A stretch of DNA of 64,000 nucleotides from Ficedula albicollis (Eukaryota; Chordata; Aves; Passeriformes; Muscicapidae), in contig NC_021681.1 in assembly GCF_000247815.1 (NCBI RefSeq), forward strand, positions 11,038,567 to 11,102,566. The letters are read 5' to 3'. The position numbers and the translations under genes were made by a program. The notes under the pieces were generated by a model, which saw only the letters and a list, made by a program, of their open reading frames with translations, was not told where the DNA came from and searched no databases. Positions 21,601 to 35,442 of the stretch are shown here, piece after piece. Each line of letters begins with the position of its first letter. Position 1 is the stretch's first letter.

Positions 21601-24600
21601 GCCCTTAAGCAAAACCAAGTGCAATAGCACAAGACAAACAGTGATGTGGTGCACAGCCGTGTCCTACCTGCAGAACCTGTTAGACAATACATGCCTCAGG
21701 TTCCAGCATGGAAGGTTTTCTGAGACCTGCCAAATTCCTAATCAACTTTTGCCAAGCTGTCTTAAATTACTGAGATACCTACTGAGTTCAGTGGCTAGTA
21801 AAATGTGGTTTGGTCACCCCAAGTCTAAATTAACACAAGACTATCTCTGCAATCTCCTACACAACTAAAAGTGTCCAGGCAAAAACAAAAAAACAAAAAG
21901 CAAAGAACTTTAATCAGCCACTAGACTGAAGAAATTCAGAGACTGCATGTCACAGAAGTCACTGCTGGAAAAAGAAACACAAAAACCAGGTGACTTGTAC
22001 ATGTGGATTAGAAAAGTGCCACAGATGAACCCAAGACTACAGGTGTAAGGGTATTATAAAAACAAGGTAAAGAAGCAGAAGACTGAGTTTTCATTTTGAT
22101 AATACTCAGCTTCAGCCCTAAACCAGTCTACAAAACTGTTCAGTAATAGCAGCATGTCTTAAAGAGAAAAAACTACAAAGATAAAAACAAAAATTCAAAA
22201 AATAACTTAAGCTTCCAAGGCCAGATAGAAGGTACTCATCTGTTTTCTACTCACCTAGAATGGGTCCTCAGATTTTTGCATCTTCAAAATGTAATTTATA
22301 AAGTTTGGGACAAATCACGAGGAATTCAGGAGTTTTTGTGTTGTTTACCTAATCACTGATGTCTAGCATTGATTCAGACTAATGCCTGTTGGGGCTTCCT
22401 TTCCCACACTGGCTCAAGCAGGTTATGCTGTTCTGAACAGAGACTTCATCCAAATGCTACACAGAAAAGGTCATAGGCCTAATGCATAGCAAGAGTCCTA
22501 CGCCACACAACACAATCTGGGAAATGGCTTAATTGCAGTCATTGAGGAAGAAATCCAATTAAAACAGGTTAAGTTTCCGGCTTCCTAAGCACTGGATCTG
22601 CATATGGATCTTTTGCTATCACAAGAACACTGTAACAATAAATAAGGGGATTAAAACACATTGAAGTTTTCTAAACTGGGCAATGCTCAACCCAGCAGCA
22701 CCTTGCAATTATATTCCACAGACACATTCTCTTGTCCACGGAAAAATTTATACATTTATGTTTTATCTTGGAGTGATTTAGTTAGAAGCAAGCTCTAATA
22801 CACATACCAAATTACTGACACAGGCATAATTAAAGACATTTACCTTGTATGAAATCATGAACCAAATTGCCTACCAAATATCTGCGTAAACAGAAGAATT
22901 TCTATGTAAAGCTGAGCAAAACGAAGTTACAACCCAAGAAACACCTGCTAAACGCTAAGGATTAAGATGACTTTAAACTGATCCTATTAATTGTACAATC
23001 ATGACTTTACAGGGCTCAGAGCTATTCTTTCATGTTAAATACATGGAACAACATACAATATTAGTTCCCACAATTGCATTTAAGGAAGGTTCAAACTTTT
23101 ACAGTCATGGAAGAAGTTGTCAAAAGCCAGAGCTTCATGAAAGAATTAAACAACTTTATGGCACACTTTTTTTGACAAGTATCTACTCCACTTTTACACC
23201 TTCTCAGTGCTCCATAAATAAAACAAGGGAATGTTGTGGGAACAAGGCATTGTACATGATGCTGAACTAGAGCAAAACTAATTATTAGAGCTCTTTGAAG
23301 TGCTGTTTAGCAGGACACCAGATTTAGTCTTAGTTTTAAGCTAGACAAGCTTAAAAATCACCAAATACGCACAAAAAAAGTCTGCTACAAATTCCTCCCC
23401 TCCTTTCCTCATGTGCAACTGCCACTAGGACATTTTTCTGCTCTACCTCACCAATGATTTTTACCTCATCTTTCCCAGGCTACCCACACACTTTCCTTGA
23501 ACAAGAACAACTGCCACTATGCCCATATGTTACAGCTCACAAGACTAACAAGTTAACACTAATGAGGTGTTTTTCCTAGGGTCCTAGCATGGTCAGGTTT
23601 GTCAAAGTCTGAATTTCTTGTCAATAGTCAATACTTCAGAGCTGGAAGAAAGGCTACTTACTGTCGGCCAACAAAATGTTCCAATAGGTACTGCCTAATA
23701 GGTACTGTTCAAAGCTTTTTGTTACCTTCCAGCTAAACTGCCACTCTCTGATGAGTACAGAACAGTATCAGAACACTCTCTTCACCACCCTGAGACATTC
23801 AAAAGAACAAGCAGAGCTGTAAGTTTTCTGTAGCTCGATCAAAATAATTACTTAAGGAGTAGATATTACAATAGCTGGTTTGATAAGCCTTTACTCTTGC
23901 AATTTGCTCTGTGACCCAATCAGAATACTCAAAGAGTTGTCTCCTATACTGGTGACCTTTCATCCAACACTAATGATTAACTATGCTTTATGAGCAAACC
24001 TACAACTTATGGCCACCCAAAACAACACATTACTTATGGCCTTTTCTAGGACTGAAAAAGAGTACAGTGAGGAAGAGAGGAAAGGACGACTGTGTTTCTT
24101 CTAAATGTTTTGTGCACACATCAATTATACAATACATTGAAGCAAAGCAATGCATCCATCTTGCAACACTCCTAAAATACATTTTTGAAAACATGAAAAT
24201 AACCCCATATTGTTAATATGACACCAAACTGGAAGAAAAGTTCACTCAACTCCCATGCAAGATTTCTTGTCTTTCTGGCTTATGTTCATGGTTTGGGTTT
24301 TTTTCTTTAAAGAATATTGATAAGACACTCCAGAACTACTTCACATCATCCTCTTTACTCTCATGCTTTTATAAGCCATTTAACAAAATGCACTAGAGTA
24401 AGGAAGACAAACAAAAAGGTATTTAACTGGAGAGGGCAGCTTCATCATGGTGCAAGATAAAATAACTCTTCACAACACTTTAGTAAAAAAACCACAATAG
24501 AGTGGCTTCAGGAAAAGACAAAAAATATGAAGTAGACAGGCTTGTAAAGAAAGGCAGAAAATACCAGAAAAGGCCCAGAAGCGTGACCAGTTTCTTCCCT

Positions 24601-27362
24601 CCCCTCTGCACAGTATTCTACGTATCAAATGAAAAATGTACGTATTTCCTAAAGGCTGCAGCCTCTCTTACTCTTCCATCTGTTTCACAAAACAAAGACA
24701 CTCAGCTGGGAGCATGCATATCCCCATCCCACATATGATTAATGAGCAAAAAAAGCAATCTAGTAATCCCAGTATCTTTACACCTCCATTTCCCCATGTC
24801 AAGCCTTGGAAATACATATTTTCTCCCATCAACTACCGGGATGAGGTGCTAGGAGAGCACTCAACTCCCACTAGCTACCAAAGATGCCAAATTAATTGCA
24901 CTGACTTTGGATTTTTATTTTATGCTCTTCAAAATTTATCTGTATGTTTACTCTGAATTTAAAGGCTCCCCTGACAGATCAGTTTTGGGACACAGACATC
25001 ATGTACTGCTAATTGAAAACAGCCTGATCTGTCCAACCCAAACTTCTTCCGCAGAACTGAAAGCTGATGAAAACACCCCTCTGCAAACATGCAGTTATCT
25101 ATGAAAAACTAATTGAAACTACTTCCTATTAAATGTCTATTTTGTTAGAAAGTGGAGGAGATAAAGCATCTAACATTGATTTTTCAAAACAGAAGTCTAG
25201 AGATGTTTTTTCTTATATCAAGGGCAGAATATGCCACTAGCATATTGCTACCATTAACATGGTAGTATTTATTATATTAAACAGTTGCATGATAAAAGCC
25301 TGAGAGTTTCAGAAGTACTTTTTCATTTTCAAGAAAAACACTTCAAATGCGGCATCACAGCTTGTGTTTTACAATGGATACTTTTTAAATTGACAGGATA
25401 AACATTCTGTACATATTCAAGTATGACAGACATTCTGAGCCAAACACCTATTTGTTCTTTGGGTTTTTTGTAACTCCATTAATTCTAAGTTTAGTGGTGA
25501 TTACACTTCCTTATAAGTCTTCATACAATATTTAACTCACTACTGAAGTTACAGCACAGACTAAGAAGAAAAAACAAACAGGCCAGACTTGAGGGCATCA
25601 GAGCCACAAGTCTGCACCATGCAGTTGCTCAGCTGAGCTCCATTGTATCTCCCAAAGAATATCAAGTACTGATGGAAGCTAAGAATCCCATTGAGAGACG
25701 TCCCAGTGAGTATGGTCACCTAGACAAAAAAGAAAGGCAAGGTTGTTGCTCTAATCCAAAGCTACATGGAAGTCTTGTGTACTACCCAGAAGGTTGTTTC
25801 CAACTACTACATGTATTTATCCAAAGTTACACACATCTCAGAGAGTATGGGGATAGAGTACAATCATTAGCTCCACTATTATGCCAGTGCAGACCATTTT
25901 CATGTTAAAATTCAGCACATGAAACTTAGGGAGCTGGTCAAAAACATAGACTGCATCTGTACAAATTGACATACACAATTTAGAATCTGACACTTTGATC
26001 TATCACCAACTGTCACAAGTTAAATTTTTCCAATTCTGATGAAGCAACCTGAAATTTTATCAGCTTCTCCTCCACTCTCCGACTACAAACAATACTCCGG
26101 TCTATTCAAGTACAAACAACAAAACTGTTTAAATTATAGTCTCTCACAAATTTGTATTTTCAAGTTATTCTCACTTCAAAGGCCACCAACATTCCCAACA
26201 ATAGAGCAAACACACTCCAAGAGTAAATGCAATTCTAGTTTGTTGTCATAACCTGGAATTCTATGGAGTAGTAACAAACATTGCTTTTGGATGCATCTAA
26301 GCTCAACTTAGACATTTATATCACTAAATTCTGGCACAGGTTGAGATGCTACTTCTTGCTGCCACAGGTCTGGGCTTGCACTAGTCACATCCTGCATTTG
26401 ATGAAGGGTGTCAACAGAAAGCCCAAACCCTTCTGAAATAGGCTTTTTAACCAGCTAGAACATATACACAAAGCAAGGATAGGGGTTCACAAGCCCCGAC
26501 TCAGCTATGTCTTACAGTTAGGTGAAAATCTGAGGAAATACAGTAGCTTGCATCTCCTCTACTTGTCACACTCTGACCTCTGAGCAGCATTCCTGAATCC
26601 ATAGGCACAAAGCCCTGGGCTCTTGAATTTCTTGTCTCAGTTGTTCAAAGCTTAGGTATGGCAGGTTAACATCTTTAGAATACCTTCCCTTAAGGGACAG
26701 AAGCGCACCGATTCCCAAAGGAGCAACTATCTTTCCTCGTATAGCTGTAATATTTATGACAACACAGCTAGAATCAGTGGTATGAAAACTGAACACTTGT
26801 ACATACTTTCACATTTCACTTTTTGTCCTCCTTAAGTTAGTCTTTAGCTGGCAACTAGGATTTTACACAAAAATCAGGCATTTAAAGTCCTCCAACCTAA
26901 AGCGGTAAAAAAAGTACAGTAAGGAAGAATCGTCTCTTTGCTTTAAAACCAAATTACTGTTAAAAGAGATTCCCTTAGTGCTGACTGTATTTCCAGGAAT
27001 AGGCCTTCTCCTGTCCTGAGAAACAAAGTCTATTTTTTTCAAGTACTTTTCACAGGACAGCCTACCCTCCTTCCCTATGTCAGTAGTGCCATTATATTTG
27101 TTTACTCCACAAACTTATGTAGATAGACATTCTCATTGAAGCAAAATTTCAAAGTTTAGGAAAAAAGTACTCTTTGATACAACTACAGCTTCTACCTGGT
27201 GGGCTTCAAAGCTGTGTTACAGCAAACACACTCAAGTAAGAATATTCTACCATTCAAACATAGCTGGACTTAAAATATTCACAGCTACTCTGAAGGCACA
27301 GTCAAAGGCCCAAGGTTTTGAAAAATAACTGAAAAATAGTGTCTCTGTAAGCTGTGGGGAAT

Positions 27363-27389
27363 TGTTAAAAATGTTAAACATTTTTAACA
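27363..27389. repeat. Perfect 13-bp inverted repeat with 1-nt spacer
   Basis: Arm TGTTAAAAATGTT is followed by one A and then its exact reverse complement. The palindrome is AT-rich and stands in intronic sequence. I see no transposon ends around it. Confidence 0.85.
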
Positions 27390-27946
27390 CTTGAAGGCAG
27401 GCAATAATGCTTAACTTGTAATGGTATTAAATCTCGAAATCATACTTCAGTAATGACAGGACATCACCAGACTCCAGAAGCAGAAGATTTTGTTTTTTGA
27501 CAGCAGAACTCTGGACACTTGTTACTATTTCCTGGCTCACAGAAGAGAGGTCCTTCAGTATTTCATTTCTGTTTTGTTAAACCCAAGACTATTTAAATTG
27601 CTGTTAAGTAGCATCCAAACACATTGCATCATTGCATAATTCAACAGAAAGTGTTTGCAATGATGGAAGACTATTACCCATAGAAGAGAACTATAAACTA
27701 AGATGAAAGCTTTATTATTATTACACCCTTCGCAATTTCCAAATAACTACACAGGTCATATGGTTATCTAAACACAGAGCTGCTCCCTCAAGACTCCCCT
27801 TTCTCCAAAATTATCAAAATTTTCAAGTCCTTTTCTCTCCTCTGTCCCTCTCCCAAAATAGTAAGGATCTATCAAAATATGGAGCAGTAAATTATTCTAA
27901 AGAGACATTTGCAATGTTGTGAAGTACAATATTACCACTCAATATG

Positions 27947-28476
27947 GAGATGATGTACTTCAGTACAGAAAAAAAAAAGAACAACATTACTGTAAGCCAA
28001 ATCCTGTCAGTTGACCTAAGCATTAGTGCCTGCATGTTCCAGTTCCTCCCAGGGTGTTACTGGAGGGGAGTGGAAGAGGAGCCAATGCTTAGGTGTATAT
28101 ACCGTTACAAAGTAACTGAGAATTCCCAGGGCTTTTGTACAAACAGTGTTTATCTGCAATACTCTATCGAGATGATGTACTTCAGTACAGAAAAAAAAAA
28201 GAACAACATTACTGTAAGCCAAATCCTGTCAGTTGACCTAAGCATTAGTGCCTGCATGTTCCAGTTCCTGAGATGATGTACTTCAGTACAGAAAAAAAAA
28301 AACATTACTGTAAGCCAAATCCTGTCAGCATTAGTGCCTGCATGTTCCAGTTCCCCCCAGGGTGTTACTGGAGGGGAGTGGAAGAGGAGCCAATGCTTAG
28401 GTGTATATACCGTTACAAAGTAACTGAGAATTCCCAGGGCTTTTGTACAAACAGTGTTTATCTGCAATACTCTATC
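27947..28476. repeat. Nested local duplication, three copies of a 222-bp unit
   Basis: Copies begin GAGATGATGTACTTCAGTAC at 27947, 28169 and 28270. The first is full length (222 bp). The second is cut after about 100 bp. The third carries a 16-nt internal gap (missing TTGACCTAAG and some A residues) and runs to about 28476, where it overlaps the next duplication. Short open frames across it on both strands are by-products of the repeat. Confidence 0.9.
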
Positions 28477-28591
28477 CCATCACAAAGTGGGCCTTTGTCA
28501 AGAGATATGAATTCCAGCTGAAAACTAGAAAGATCCCATCACAAAGTGGGCCTTTGTCAAGAGATAGGAATACCAGCTGAAAACTAGAAAG
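28474..28591. repeat. 59-bp tandem duplication
   Basis: Copies 28474-28532 and 28533-28591 begin ATCCCATCACAAAGTGGGCC and differ at about two positions. They directly follow the three-copy 222-bp repeat. Confidence 0.9.
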
Positions 28592-29420
28592 AGAAGCTTA
28601 AAGAAGTTAACTAATAAAACCTGTAGTATTTAGTCTGGCAACAAGGTTGTAAATACTTTTAGCAAGTGTTAAGAGTAAAACATCAACAGAAGAAAATAAA
28701 GAGAGAATAGTATTGATACAGTTAGTAGGCAAACAGTTAAGAGAAAATTCCAGGCTGAAAATTAGATGATCCAAAATTTTGAGAAATGACATGCTGAAAG
28801 AATATCCCCCAGGAGGACTGAAGAATTAAAAAGTCAAGTATGAGATTTCTTACTAAGACTATTCCTAGGGAGTCTTCATTGACCTTAGAGACAACTAACA
28901 CATTCTGTTGTCCTACCAGAGAGAGGAGATGCTCATGCTGCTCAGGTACAAAAATCTCTTTAAAGTCTCAGTTTCTACAAAAAGCTAATCGCCCTCCTTT
29001 GGACCTTTTGGCTAAGAAAGTAACTACCATACCATTCTTGCTATCATAACAGCCTTTCTCTCTCAGAAGGTGTAAGTCAGAAAAGACACTGCAAAGAAGC
29101 CAAAACCTCTATCTACAATTTGTGAAGTTTTTCCTGTCCTTCTTGTCCCATGGTACCTACCACCAAAGCTCTGACTGAAGAGAGAAAACTTGTCCCACAC
29201 CTTCTCCTGAGAAAGAGGAGGGGAGGCAGAAGACTGTCCTCCACAAAGCAAGTTACTGCAGTAAGCAGCAAGTTCTAGGATTTAAAAATAAAAAACCACA
29301 AACCATATACCACACTTTTGGATAGGGTTAGTCTGTGCAGAGGTTGTTTATCCAGCTTGATCCCTCTATTGCTGTGTCACTCTGGGCCCATATGTTCATG
29401 TTTGATATCTGCCACATGAT

Positions 29421-29452
29421 GGGGGGGCTGCGGGGGAGGAGAGGGCGGAGGG
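29421..29452 (+). other. G-quadruplex-type sequence
   Basis: Four G tracts (7, 5, 3 and 3 G) are separated by loops CTGC, AGGAGA and CGGA, which fits the canonical G3+N1-7 pattern. It is isolated within AT-rich intron. Confidence 0.6.
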
Positions 29453-32400
29453 AGGAAACTTGCCAAAGTTAATATATTCCAAAAACCAAACCAGTTATTC
29501 CATTTGTGGAAAGAGCCCCATGAAGAACTAGCAGACAAAAACATAGGAATCCTATGAAAGTGCAACAGAAAAATTTTGTAATTGAATTGCTAACATTCAA
29601 CTCAATTGATGTTTCAGAAGGGGGTACAGAACAGAGAGTCAAAACACTACTTGAACTCTGCTGCTATATCAATCAGCACTATCACCTGCTATCTGGTTTT
29701 GATTTGCCATTTTCCTGAGCTTACTTTCCAAATAGCCTGACATCATTTTGGTGAAGGAAAATAGTATTGCAAATCTGCGAGTCTAATGAAGAAACCACTT
29801 CTTAGCTGAAGGGGAACAGCTTTTAATTTAAAACACACTATACAATTTGGTGATGCAGCATGATCTACATGGCTTACTTCTGATAAAAGTTTTTAAGATG
29901 CTCCAACACCACTTAAATAGGATTAAAATTAATTCAATTAAAATTAATTAAAATAGTAGTACAGATGAGTCCTAACAAGGTTTCCGGTAATTGCAAGGTA
30001 GATGTGAATCTGCAACAAACAGATGCAACACTAGTTTAGCACAGGCAGATTGCTGAGAACAGGTTGAGGGAGTTGACAGTCCTCCTGGTAACACTAGAGG
30101 TACTACCAGCAAGAATCACAGCTAGCATTCAAGTGTGAGATCTCAATCTGATATAAACCCAAGATTTCATCTGAATAAAAGACATGATTTAAGAAGTTTT
30201 GAGAAACAGATGATACAATTGTTTATCCACTGACTTGTTATTCAATAGGAATCTATTTAAAGAATAGTTTTTACAGCTTTTGGCTAAGTCTGTGACAGAG
30301 GAAAAACATGCAGGGAATACACTTTACTCCTCGCAACCTCTGAAAGCCATGAAGTATAGCAACAAGTATGGTCACTGCATCGTATTTTGAAAGTGACAGA
30401 TTGAGATTACTTTGCCTGTCACTTCAGGTGGAGTCCCACAGGCAACTTTACATTTAGTTTAAATGTATTCCCAAAAATTAACTCATCACTACATTTCTAT
30501 TTACCTCAAATTTTTAAATATCAAGTTCTCAGGTTCTTGAATTCTCCACAAAGCACAATAAAGTTGGAATTTTCAGTGCCCATTCTGTTTCAACTCCAGT
30601 TTGATTTGGACAATACGTCAGGAATCTTTAAACTATTAAAAGTATGACCATGGTGCTCAAATACATTAACAAAGGCATTAAAGTGGTACCATTCCTTCAC
30701 ATGGTAAATTTCACAAAATTCATCTTTCCTCTTCACAGCTAATCTGAAGAGAACTCAGTTTCCACACACTCCATGGAGATTTAAATGCGCAGACTGAGGT
30801 GTGCAATGGCATTTCCCTTGTAATGCTTCTTCCAATTCTAGCTACAAGGTGCTGGTGAAAGTTCGGAGGGGCTGTCAAAAGTCAGGTGTCCAGCAAGGCT
30901 ATATTCATTTGCAAGTCTACAGCAGAACTGTATCAACTTAAGATCCCCCACAAAGGAAATTTGAAAAATGTGTATTTCCTATCTTACTTTTGGCAAAGGA
31001 ATAGATCTGTTCTTCTACCAAGCTTCTTGTAACTGAGTAAGGGTGTGAAACTAACTTCTTTAATCCACAATCTTATGTTATAATGCAAGACTTAATTTTT
31101 ATTACCAGACTTTTATTGTAGAATATTATCTGCTAAATACAACAGGCAGAATACTACCCGAGTAAGATACAGCAGCATCCACTGTCATTGCATAAACTTG
31201 AAAAACACTGTGGAATAGACTGCAGCACATCTTTAAAGCACAAGCTCTAAAACTTGGAATTGTGGCTTAAAGTTTGCTGAAGTTATGCAGCTTCCACCCC
31301 TTTCATTAAAAGAGACTTAGCCAAAATTGTTTTCTCCAACTGTTTAACTTAAAGATCTCATATGTACCTACCTAGCTATGTAGCTGCTTCTCAGGTGCTG
31401 TTCACTCAGGCTTATTGACACAGCTTATGACTGTCTGCTTTCCTTGTTCAGCTGAATGATTTCCTACCTTCCCCTCACCTCTGTACAATGGGCAAGCTCA
31501 TCAAGCCATCACACCTGAAACAACTGCAAAGCTCAAGACAAGTGAAGTTTTAAGAAGAAATTACAGTTTGCAGTCAGTAAGTTGATTATAAATAAAGTGT
31601 ATACTCAAAGAGGAAGAAAACACTCTCTAAGGAAGGCAGAGTTCCAAGTTTAAATTCAGCATACAGCCTATTAATATGTACCCTCAGTTACTTTCTTCAT
31701 TTATTCTCTTTAAATGCACAGTCACATCTCACCTGTGATCAGAAGATTCAGTTACACTGCATTCACCTTCCAGGACTGGACACTCCCTACACTGAATAAG
31801 CTAATTACATAAGGGATCTGACATTAGAAGACACAGAACATTATTAACTTGGATAAGATGCAATCCTCTAGCCCTGACATTAACCACATCTTACAGTATT
31901 ACCCTGTCCAAAAAAACTATCTACCATATACTCCACAAAGACATATATAATGTAAAGAGAGCTTCTCTTCACTAACTGCAGGAGCTAAGGTAAGCAACTA
32001 ATTATTATACCAGTATCAAGGACATGTAATTCAAGTCCTTTGATGAGTGGGTGGGATGCAGGTGCGTGTTTTTCCTTTTCTTTAGGGCTGGAGGGAAGGG
32101 GGAGGAAGGCAGGCATGGGGGATATCAGAGTCCATCCTGACTAGTGTTACTATGCATTGTTTCCATCTTTTCTTTTTTGGTTCCTCAACTCATTTATGTT
32201 GCAACTTACCCTAAAAAACTTTGTTTTCAACTCAGAAGATATTATACAAGAGTGTATTTTTGATTTCCACACTTATTTACCTGTACTTTTATACATCTAT
32301 GCAGTCTTGGGCTAGAGCAGAGGTACAGAACAGACTTCAAGCACATAAGACCCACATACAGGAAGGTCATTTCTCCTACCCAGAGCTGGTATAACCAACT

Positions 32401-35099
32401 ATCATAAGCTCAAAGTAAAGCAAGTAAGACAGAAGACAGATATGGAGTAAAATGAGGGAGAACAAAACAGCATACATGCTTTCTAAAAGCAAACATAGCT
32501 AAATCTACATCTAGTGACCTTGGAGCATGAGTTTGCCACAGACCTATTTTTCCCTAATAGTTTTACTATTAAAAGCTACACCTGAAAATCAAGATAAAAA
32601 ATTTGTTACTGCTCTGCATTAATAAAAATTAGTATTAACCATGCTTCAAACAGCCAGCCACAAAACTGAAAGAGGTGCATGCACACATGCTAGTATTAAG
32701 TCTAATGCCCATCTCAGGGTTTGACAGCCTCCTGAAAGTTTAACACTTCTGTCCCCCAAAAAACATACACACATCAGAAAATAAAGAACATGCTTATATT
32801 CTTTATTACCAACTTTACAACAGTCTAGCAACTATTTGCCCTTCTTTACACTAAGTTTAGTTATTTGGACTTCATGCAATACAACACAAGTTGTCAGCAA
32901 CAAGTTGCTCTAAAAGCAGAATAAATGTGAAATATACCTTGCCTTTCAGATCTTAAAAAAAAGCCATCTTACTCAAAAAGTACCAGGGACCTCAGCTTCC
33001 ATTTTGAAACACCAAATTGCTCCCTACAACTCAAGGTTCACATTCCAGAAGATGACTCAGACCCTTTCATACCTTTTATGAAGGTCAGATCTTTGCAGCT
33101 CAGCATGTGCACTTTATTGTGGACACTATCAAAGCAAATCATTCAGAAAACACTTGAGAAAATGGGATTTCACTCCCAGTCCACAAGCCAGCATAGTATT
33201 ACTACAAACTGATAAAATCATTCCAGTTTCTTCTCCACGCATACCTTTGTACGTTTGTAAGGTTTGAGGTTTTTTCTCCTTTCTTATCACTCAAGAAAAT
33301 GGAGCTCTTTTTTATCAGGTTGCAATCAATAAAAAACTATTCCAGGGCAGAAGAAGTCAAATGTGAGAAGGGCCAAGTAACTTCCTGAGGTCCTTTGCAA
33401 ACAGGCTTACTGTATGGATACTAACAAGAGAGGCTTTTCTGGAGCAACCAGGGCTTGAACATCACTGCTGGTATTTCTCATGCCTCTTCAGTATTGAAAT
33501 CCAGCATTAAAATATCATGATTAATATATCTAAGTTTTCCATTTCTCCTATATGAAAATAATAGTTCCATTTTTCTTTCCAGAGTTGACCACCTACTGCT
33601 CTACTTGACCACCTACTCTCAGGGCAGTTTGCTGCCATATTCGTACCAAGTACCTTCATGAGTCAAGTTAGACTGGGAACAGTCAGTACCTTGCAAGACA
33701 AGCCTCATCACAGACAAGGAGAGTAAGCAGATTGGTTCTGTCTGCTCAAACCCTGGCTGCCAGACAGAGCTGAAGGGGAATATGACTCCATATTTACACA
33801 GTTGGACTCTACCAACTTGACAGCAGGATTAGGAGAACAATTGCTCCTCAAGCTGAACTTCGTACTAAAGCAACCATTTCTGGTATCCAAAAAGCAGGCA
33901 GGAGAAGCCAGTTGACTTAGCCCTGTCCTCCACAGACACTGTACATTTGATAAGTAGCTAAAATTTCTTTATTTAGAGAAGATAGTTTTAAAGCATGAAT
34001 TCAGCAATGGTTTTGTTAAAAAAAGCAATCCTGAGACGAGTGGCTGCATACAAGCATTTTTTTCATTATTGCTCACCACTGAGAACTCTGAAAGTAGTTT
34101 TACTCCTTCAGAAGCACTTTATTTCATATAAACTGAAAAAAAATAGGAGTAGGAAAAACATTAATATTACTTTGTTTTGCAGTTACCAACATCATGTCCT
34201 AAGTTGAAACTGAGCTGTGGAAACTCTTGGCAAGAGTTTCTCCCACAAAACTGTTGTATGTAGTGATTAAAATATTAAGAGCACATTTAAAATATTACTT
34301 CTTCAGAAAACTAAGCATACTAACCCAAAGCTAATATGTTACTATACAAAAACAAACAAAAAAAAAATCCAAGGTACTACTACCTTCAGTCAGTACTGAA
34401 TGGGACAGTGACACCTTGATGAAAAGCACATAACAGTGTCAATAAAGTGCTTTTTAGGGAGTGTTACTGATATGACAGGTAATGAGCAGGACACTGATCA
34501 TCCAACAGGCCAATGGGAGATCCCAGAAACATTCTGGTTTAAGTTTTTGCCAATGCCATGGGTCACCATGTTGAACAACTTGTGATTATACTTTGTCACA
34601 ATAATTTAGCCTCAGTGTGACAAAAGACAGGTCCATGATCAAAAGTGTTTTTACATGATGCTTATCAGTTAGTTTGTTAGAAAACATAGCATGGCCTATA
34701 AATACAAGATTATCACAGATAGATGTGAGATTCATTTAGATGCAAATTAGGGACAAACGTAGTTTTACTTACTAACTTCTGCTTCAGCTTCATCATTTGG
34801 AAACAAAAGGAATTTAGTCAGGTTATATTTCTGGACTGCAGCAGAGTAACTGCACTCATCAGTGATGCAAGAATCCACATGGAAATTGATCATGTCTCCA
34901 CTGATGGCATTAAAGAAAAATGCATTTTATTTTTAATACACTGCTGCAGAAGGAATAGTGTTGTCATCTATAGCTTTAGGCCTAAAATTTAGGAATGATT
35001 TTATAAGAACAAGTTTCTGTTAGTTTTGGGGTTTTTTCCTGTAATATTTACACTCTGGGTTTGAAGATAGTCAAAGTACAATACAAAAAGGAAAACTAC

Positions 35100-35442
<343 letters not shown>

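Noticed and set aside
27944..28521. Repeated peptide frames at 28 kb
   Set aside because: The same duplicated non-coding unit is read several times; splice sites and homology are lacking.
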